From positions 1-64,000 of the forward strand of contig CALLRW010000024.1 in NCBI GenBank assembly GCA_938014215.1: 64,000 nt of DNA, given 5' to 3'. Each line of letters begins with the position of its first letter. The stretch's first letter is position 1. Under the pieces are notes generated by a model. It ran no database searches. It was not told where the DNA came from and saw nothing but the letters and a program-made list of their open reading frames with translations. Shown here in pieces: positions 59,054 through 64,000 of the stretch. Both the position numbers and the translations under genes were made by a program. The stretch is from an uncultured Alistipes sp. GTDB taxonomy: Bacteria; Bacteroidota; Bacteroidia; Bacteroidales; Rikenellaceae.

Positions 59054-60730
59054 ATGGCAAGCGAAACCAACGAAACCCGGGAGAAGTCGCTGAACTTCCT
59101 CGAAGAGATCATCGAAGAGTCCATCGCCAACGGCGTCAAGGAGATCCAGACCCGATTCCCGCCCGAACCCAACGGATACCTCCATATCGGTCACGCGAAG
59201 AGCATCTGCATCAACTTCGGTCTGGCCAAGAAATACGGCGGCAAGTGCAACCTGCGCTTCGACGATACGAACCCCGTCAAGGAGGATGTCGAGTATGTCG
59301 ACTCGATCAAGCGCGATATCCACTGGCTTGGCTTCGACTGGGCGCTGGAGCGCTATGCGTCGGACTACTTCGACCAGCTTTACGAATGGGCCATCGTCCT
59401 GATCAAGAAGGGGCTGGCCTATGTCGACGACCAGACCCAGGAGCAGATCCGCGAAAACCGCGGTACGGTCTCCGTTCCGGGTACTCCCTCGCCGTGGCGT
59501 GACCGCTCGGTGGAGGAGAACCTCGACCTGTTCCAGCGCATGAAGGCCGGCGAATTCCCCGACGGCTCGAAGGTCCTCCGCGCGAAGATCGACATGGCTC
59601 ACCCCAACATGCTCTTCCGCGACCCGATCATGTACCGCATCATCCACGCCGAACACCACCGCACGGGCAACAAATGGTGCATCTACCCGATGTACGACTA
59701 CGCCCACGGCCAGAGCGACTCGATCGAGCACATCACCCACTCGATCTGCACCCTCGAGTTCGACGTTCACCGTCCGCTCTACGACTGGTTCATCCAGGCA
59801 CTGGGCATCTTCCCGTCGCACCAGTACGAATTCGCACGGCTGAACCTCACCTACACGCTCATGTCGAAACGCCGCCTGCTGAAACTCGTCCAGGAGGGTG
59901 CCGTCATGGGGTGGGACGACCCCCGCATGCCGACGATCTGCGCCCTGCGACGCAAGGGCTATACGCCGGCTTCGGTGCGCAACTTCGCCGAGATGGTCGG
60001 CGTGGCCAAGCGTGACAACGTCATCGACCTCGGAAAACTCGAATACTGCGTGCGCGAGGATCTGAACAAGGTGGCCGAACGCCGCATGGCGGTGCTGAAC
60101 CCCCTGAAGGTGACCATCACGAACTACCCCGAAGGCAAGACCGAGACGTTCACGGCGGTGAACAACCCCGAGAACGAGGCGGCCGGCACGCGTCAGGTTC
60201 CCTTCTCGCGCGTGCTCTACATCGAGCGCGACGACTTCATGGAGAATCCCCCGAAGAAGTTCTTCCGCCTGCAGCCCGGCGGCGAGGTGCGCCTGCGCTA
60301 TTCGTACCTGATCAAGTGCGAGGAGGTCGTCAAGGATGCCGAGGGCAACATCACGGAGCTGCTGTGCACCTACGACCCGATGTCGGGCAACGGCTCGTCG
60401 AGCGACGGCCGCCGCGTGAAGGGCGTCATCCACTGGGTATCGGCCCAGGATGCGGTCGAGGCGGAGATCCGCCTCTTCAACCCGCTCTTCACGAAGGAAA
60501 ACCCCGACGACGTCGAGGAGGGTCAGACCTGGGAGGACAACCTCAACCCGGAGTCGATGGTCAAGATCAAGGGCTATCTGGAGCCGTCGCTGCGCGAGAT
60601 TCCCGTGGGTCAGGCCGTACAGTTCGAGCGCGTGGGCTACTTCTGCCCCGATACGGACTCGACGCCCGAGCACCTGGTGTTCAACCGCACCGTGACGCTC
60701 AAGGACTCCTGGGCCAAGATCAACAAGTAG
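59054..60730 (+). CDS. glnS: Glutaminyl-tRNA synthetase
   Basis: 558 residues from ATG at 59054 (MASETNETREKSLNFLEEII); upstream open codons cross the promoter. The class I HIGH motif is in FPPEPNGYLHIGHAKSICIN, and the KMSKS-type motif is LMSKRRL near residue 270. The anticodon-binding beta-barrel domains follow, with FSRVLYIERDDFMENPPKKF. Residues that separate GlnRS from GluRS (the longer barrel and the RFDDTNP motif) are present. It charges tRNA-Gln. Single gene unit, with its own promoter and a strong terminator. Confidence 0.97.
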   Translation: MASETNETREKSLNFLEEIIEESIANGVKEIQTRFPPEPNGYLHIGHAKSICINFGLAKKYGGKCNLRFDDTNPVKEDVEYVDSIKRDIHWLGFDWALERYASDYFDQLYEWAIVLIKKGLAYVDDQTQEQIRENRGTVSVPGTPSPWRDRSVEENLDLFQRMKAGEFPDGSKVLRAKIDMAHPNMLFRDPIMYRIIHAEHHRTGNKWCIYPMYDYAHGQSDSIEHITHSICTLEFDVHRPLYDWFIQALGIFPSHQYEFARLNLTYTLMSKRRLLKLVQEGAVMGWDDPRMPTICALRRKGYTPASVRNFAEMVGVAKRDNVIDLGKLEYCVREDLNKVAERRMAVLNPLKVTITNYPEGKTETFTAVNNPENEAAGTRQVPFSRVLYIERDDFMENPPKKFFRLQPGGEVRLRYSYLIKCEEVVKDAEGNITELLCTYDPMSGNGSSSDGRRVKGVIHWVSAQDAVEAEIRLFNPLFTKENPDDVEEGQTWEDNLNPESMVKIKGYLEPSLREIPVGQAVQFERVGYFCPDTDSTPEHLVFNRTVTLKDSWAKINK

Positions 60731-60756
60731 GATCGGCCGGGACGGTCACTCAACCG

Positions 60757-60795
60757 AAAAGAGGCGGAGATTTTCAGAAAATCTCCGCCTCTTTT
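60757..60795. terminator. Strong bidirectional terminator after glnS
   Basis: Perfect 18-bp stem AAAAGAGGCGGAGATTTT (60757-60774) and its reverse complement (60778-60795) with a 3-nt loop, with T-runs for both strands. It serves convergent glnS and the downstream minus-strand gene. Confidence 0.88.
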
Positions 60796-60814
60796 ACGTC
60801 ATACCGGAAATCGG

Positions 60815-61636
60815 TTAGCGCGTATTTTCCCGGGACTTCCAGGGAGCTCCGTTCCGCCGCAACGGAAGAGCGTAGTAGAACTCCTGCCACGCTCCGTGGA
60901 TCCAGCAGGCATCCCAGCGCGTAGACTCCATGAATGCCCTGCGAGCCCGTTGCACCAGCGGGTCGGAGGAATCTGTAAGAATAGTGTCTCCCGACAAGAA
61001 AAGCGTAGATCTCAGAATCCGGACCGGGTGTCCCGTGGAATCCGCGGCAAAATGCACGGAAAAGGCCAAAAACGGCGGCAGCGAATCCGTCGGCCCGAGC
61101 CGGTCGAACGCCTCGGACAACCGGCGTTGATTCTCCTGCAAATCGACACCCCGCTTATACGCCCGGTTGCGGAAATGACGGGCCGGGCCAACCTTACCCG
61201 CTTCAACGGAGGCTGTCCACTCCTCTTCAAAAATGGCTCGACGCTCGTAACAGATCACCTCGCCCCGGCCGTAACAGATCTCGCCGCTGAACCACGATGC
61301 ACGGACCCGTCCCCCTTCGGCCCGTTTCGGGAAGAGTTCCGCGGCCGTAAAAAGAGGTTCATCATCAATAGAGACCAACTGTTCGAGCCACAGCTGCCCC
61401 TCCTCCAGCCGCCAACAGCCCACATAGCCGCGCCAGCAGGCCGTACTGATGGGGACATCGGCCTCTTCCAGGCGCGCGTCAAGACGCATCCGCATCGTAC
61501 TGTCGGCATACTCAAGCGGGTAGGCAAACATCGACAGCGTATCGTTCCCCACAATCAATCGTTCGGGAAACTGTATCGTGGCAAACGACGGCACCGTGAT
61601 CCACAATGCCGCCAGCAGGAAAAGGATCCGTTTCAT
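60815..61636 (-). CDS. Exported protein of unknown function
   Basis: 273 residues with a signal peptide ending PSFATIQF. The first half contains ERLIVGNDTLSMFAYPLEYA and CWRGYVGCWRLEEGQLWLEQ, which look like beta-strands. The second half (FSVHFAADSTGHPVRILRST, RARRAFMESTRWDACWIHGA) resembles the C-terminal domain of TonB-like proteins, with a conserved FxVxxDG.xxxxxV-like pattern and a final Trp-rich segment. It has no membrane anchor. Near the start on the minus strand, TATCTTTA (61669-61662, approximate) is one base off the -7 box. Function unknown. Confidence 0.68.
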   Translation of the reverse strand: MKRILFLLAALWITVPSFATIQFPERLIVGNDTLSMFAYPLEYADSTMRMRLDARLEEADVPISTACWRGYVGCWRLEEGQLWLEQLVSIDDEPLFTAAELFPKRAEGGRVRASWFSGEICYGRGEVICYERRAIFEEEWTASVEAGKVGPARHFRNRAYKRGVDLQENQRRLSEAFDRLGPTDSLPPFLAFSVHFAADSTGHPVRILRSTLFLSGDTILTDSSDPLVQRARRAFMESTRWDACWIHGAWQEFYYALPLRRNGAPWKSRENTR

Positions 61637-61703
61637 GACTCTTCAGGATGGTTTGGCCGGAATAAAGATACGTTTTTTTTCACCGGGCAGTCAATCCCTT
61701 CCA

Positions 61704-61746
61704 CAAAAAATGTGCGGGTGAAGCCCATCCCGGATCCTCACCCGCA
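61704..61746 (-). terminator. Terminator after the glycosyltransferase gene
   Basis: On the minus strand TGCGGGTGA (61746-61738) pairs with TCACCCGCA (61721-61713), followed by T6 at 61710-61705; it lies 34 bp after the stop at 61780. Confidence 0.7.
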
Positions 61747-61779
61747 TATCGATAAAATCCGCCGTTTCGGTCTGCAAGG

Positions 61780-62790
61780 TCACATCATCCGCCCGAACGT
61801 GCGGCTGCCCAACAGGTAGCGCAGCACGATCGAACCGCGATAGATGTGCTGTGCCTCGGCCTTGCGTGCGGAGCGGATCGCCCGCCGCTTTTCAGCCAGT
61901 GCACCGTGCCAGCGGAGGAAATCACGCCACGCCCGGAAAACCGCCCGGAAGTTGTCGGCCCGCCCCTGCGCCAGATACGACAGCGCTGCCAGCAGGTCGA
62001 GCACCGGCCGCACCACGGCCACCAGCAGCCGTTGCACGGGAGTCGAACACTTGTAGAGCATCGCCAGGTTGTTGCGGTGATTGTAGAAGACCTTCGACGG
62101 AGAATCGGTCTGCAGCGTCCCGCCGCCGAGGTGGTAGACCCGGCTCTCGGGGACCACCCGCACGCGGTAGCCCGCCAGCTGCATCCGCCAGCAGAGGTCG
62201 ATCTCCTCCATGTGGGCGAAGAAGTCGTCGTCGAAGCCCCCCAACCGGTGGAAGAGTTCGGCCCGGCAGCAGAAGGCCGCCCCGCTCACCCAGAACAGAT
62301 CGCGCGCATCGTCGTACTGGCCGCGGTCCTCCTCCACCGTACGCAGGATCCGCCCCCGGCAGAAGGGGTAGCCCAGGTAGTCGATATAGCCGCCCGAGGC
62401 CCCGGCGTATTCGAACATCGTGCGCACCTCCGACGAGATGAGCTTCGGCGAGACGACCGCCACATCGGGATGGCGGTCGAGACACGCCACCAGCGGTTCG
62501 AGCCACCCCGCCGGCGTCTCCACATCGGAGTTCAGCAGGACGTAGTAATCGGCCTCGATCCGCTCGAGAGCGCGGTTGTAACCGCCGGCAAATCCGTAGT
62601 TGCGATCCATGCGGAGCACCCTCACCGACGCAAATTCGCGCTCCAACACCCCGACGGAGTCATCCGTCGAGCCGTTGTCGGCCACGATGACCTCGACTCC
62701 GGCCGGGGCCGCCGCAACGACCGACGGCAAAAAACGACGCAGATGAGCTACGCCGTTCCAGTTCAGTATGACGATCTTAACGACTGACAT
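61780..62790 (-). CDS. Family 2 glycosyltransferase
   Basis: 336 residues from ATG at 62790 (MSVVKIVILNWNGVAHLRRF); the longer open frame runs inside the upstream gene. GT-A fold motifs are ILNWNG, VIVADNGSTDDS, YVLLNSDVETPAGW (the DxD region) and MEEIDLCWR near residue 205. The C-terminal part has a basic amphipathic region typical of rhamnosyl-type transferases (YHLGGGTLQTDSPSKVFYNH). It would add a sugar in cell-surface polysaccharide or lipopolysaccharide synthesis. It overlaps the acyltransferase gene by 14 bases, so the two are coupled. Confidence 0.9.
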   Translation of the reverse strand: MSVVKIVILNWNGVAHLRRFLPSVVAAAPAGVEVIVADNGSTDDSVGVLEREFASVRVLRMDRNYGFAGGYNRALERIEADYYVLLNSDVETPAGWLEPLVACLDRHPDVAVVSPKLISSEVRTMFEYAGASGGYIDYLGYPFCRGRILRTVEEDRGQYDDARDLFWVSGAAFCCRAELFHRLGGFDDDFFAHMEEIDLCWRMQLAGYRVRVVPESRVYHLGGGTLQTDSPSKVFYNHRNNLAMLYKCSTPVQRLLVAVVRPVLDLLAALSYLAQGRADNFRAVFRAWRDFLRWHGALAEKRRAIRSARKAEAQHIYRGSIVLRYLLGSRTFGRMM

Positions 62791-63697
62791 TTCGTTTGTG
62801 TTTCCAACGCCGGTGCGACCAGATCCACAGTTCGGGCTGCCGGCGGATCTCCGCCTCGAGCAGGCGGACATAGCGTTCCGTAATTTCATTCTCGGCGACC
62901 TCCTCCTCGCCGTCGTAGATCGGCTCGAACGACATCTCGTAACGGCCGCGCGCCAGGCGCTCCATCCGCACGAAGTAGACCGGCAGATGGCACCGTACGG
63001 CCAGTTTCTCGCCGCCGTCGAAGAAGATCGTATCCTGATTGAGGAAGTGGAACCAGTGGCTGTCGGGGCGTCGCGGCGGGTTCTGGTCGGCAATAAGTCC
63101 CATCACAAGATTCTTGCCACGGAATCCCTGGCCGCGGTTGCGCAGGTAGAAGCGCAGGCACTCCTTCATGGCCACCGTCGTGGCGTGGTTGCCGTTACGC
63201 AGCCGCTGATAGAGCGCCTCCATGATCGGGCTCCGCAGCGGATGGTAGACCGCCACGACGATCTGCGACGGCACGTAGAGCCCCCAGAACGAGCAGTACT
63301 CCCAGCATCCGTAATGGGCCGTCATGGCGATCCAGTCGCGTCCCTCGACCTTGCGCAGATGCTCCTCCAGCCCCCGTATCGTCAATGCCGCACGCCCCTT
63401 CTCGGGGGTGAGGTGGGCCAGATCGAGCGTATCGACGAAGATCTCGGCCAGCGTGCGGTAGAAGCGGCGCCGGATTCGGGCCAGTTCACGTTCGTCCTTC
63501 TCCGGGAACGAGTTGCGCAGGTTGGTCCGCACCACCGCCATCCGGTAGCGGACCACGTAATAGAGCAGCACGTAGAGCAGATTCTCCACGACATGATACT
63601 TGAACCAGCGGGGCATCAGCGAGAAGAGATAGGCCGAGATCCACAGGGCCTCGAGCGCCACACGCTGCATGAAATTCAAGTCCGTCCGTTTCATCAT
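62777..63697 (-). CDS. Lipid A biosynthesis acyltransferase (LpxL/HtrB family)
   Basis: 306 residues. The catalytic HxxxxE motif is HYGCWE in IAMTAHYGCWEYCSF (about residue 127). An N-terminal hydrophobic stretch (about residues 13-48) is typical of the family. NPPRRPDSHWFHFLNQDTIF matches the substrate-binding part. It transfers a secondary acyl chain to lipid A at the inner membrane. It overlaps the glycosyltransferase gene at its 3' end and lies 10 bp after the partial gene at the window edge, so these form an envelope operon. Confidence 0.92.
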   Translation of the reverse strand: MMKRTDLNFMQRVALEALWISAYLFSLMPRWFKYHVVENLLYVLLYYVVRYRMAVVRTNLRNSFPEKDERELARIRRRFYRTLAEIFVDTLDLAHLTPEKGRAALTIRGLEEHLRKVEGRDWIAMTAHYGCWEYCSFWGLYVPSQIVVAVYHPLRSPIMEALYQRLRNGNHATTVAMKECLRFYLRNRGQGFRGKNLVMGLIADQNPPRRPDSHWFHFLNQDTIFFDGGEKLAVRCHLPVYFVRMERLARGRYEMSFEPIYDGEEEVAENEITERYVRLLEAEIRRQPELWIWSHRRWKHKRNVSR

Positions 63698-63707
63698 CCG
63701 CCCGATA

Positions 63708-64000
63708 TCAGGGTTCCACGAAGAGTTTCACATTGTCGACCTTGGTGCGGATCCGCAGCCAGTTGCGGAGCGTCGTCTCGTCGAGCGGCCGGGAGGGGTC
63801 CTTGCGCGTCACCACGCACACCAGCATCGTGTCTCGCGGTGTACCTGCAACATCGAACGTGATACCCTTGGTCAACGATACCGCCTGCACGTTCTCCATC
63901 AGCGAGCCGATCTCGCGCGAGACGTCGTTTACCTCGACATCCGACACGCGGTAGCGCCTGAGCTGGGCGCTCATCTCGTCGATGCGGCGGTTCTTCTCCT
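63708..64000 (-). CDS. 3' part of an unknown gene running off the window
   Basis: The frame is open to the window edge, and the visible 97 codons are EKNRRIDEMSAQLRRYRVSD through TKVDNVKLFVEP. A coiled-coil-like start is followed by a small alpha/beta domain (TMLVCVVTRKDPSRPLDETT, LRNWLRIRTKVDNVKLFVEP). I do not recognise the family. It lies 10 bp upstream of the LpxL-type gene on the same strand, so it is probably co-transcribed with it. The ATG at 63974 is likely internal, because the codons before it continue the same helix. Confidence 0.6.
   Translation of the reverse strand, partial: EKNRRIDEMSAQLRRYRVSDVEVNDVSREIGSLMENVQAVSLTKGITFDVAGTPRDTMLVCVVTRKDPSRPLDETTLRNWLRIRTKVDNVKLFVEP

Overview
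The window looks like the chromosome of a GC-rich member of the Bacteroidales, most likely an Alistipes-like (Rikenellaceae) gut bacterium. The evidence is a CTnDOT-type tra operon, a SusC/SusD pair, TonB-dependent receptors, many lipoproteins with Bacteroidetes lipoboxes, and repeated TAnnTTTG promoter boxes of the Bacteroidetes sigma factor. The genus is inferred from base composition and gene style, not from a marker gene.

Region 1 (1 to about 23.7 kb) is part of an integrative conjugative element. A ParA-type ATPase, two DUF3408 proteins and a proline-rich protein lead into traE, traF, traG (VirB4-like ATPase), a DUF3876 protein, two unrecognised genes, and traI, traJ, traK, traL, traM and traN. 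The genes are tightly packed with several stop/start overlaps. The operon stops after traN at a hairpin; traO, traP and traQ, a coupling protein, a relaxase and an integrase are not in the window. An accessory block follows: a Fic protein, an ArdC-like antirestriction protein, a large ParB-like protein, a DprA-like protein, a UmuD/UmuC pair, an AT-rich membrane protein with a HEPN-like RxxxxH motif, small genes of unknown function, two excisionase-like HTH proteins and a second Fic protein. Several of these promoters carry clear dyads.

Region 2 (about 23.5 to 26.9 kb) is a worn junction. It has a promoter-terminator pair with no obvious gene, two diverged copies of a 22-bp sequence, one intact lipoprotein gene, and remnants of a thiol peroxidase gene, a WG-repeat gene and a BACON-type protein.

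Region 3 (26.9 to 43.4 kb) is a nutrient-acquisition region. It holds SusC, SusD, a BACON lipoprotein and a lipoprotein metallophosphoesterase, then an OprO/OprP-type porin, a DnaQ-like exonuclease, and a TonB-dependent receptor with a parallel-repeat lipoprotein. Phosphate or phosphorylated substrates are a plausible common theme.

Region 4 (43.4 to 64 kb) is mostly core chromosome: guaB, a DUF3795 gene and guaA (with 68-bp tandem repeats after guaA), panB, a TrmH-type methyltransferase, glnS, a glycosyltransferase and an LpxL-type acyltransferase. Mixed in are surface genes: a large lipoprotein, a thioredoxin/DUF6029/Omp28 operon, a beta-barrel protein, and a secreted repeat protein with DnaJ-like cysteine pairs.
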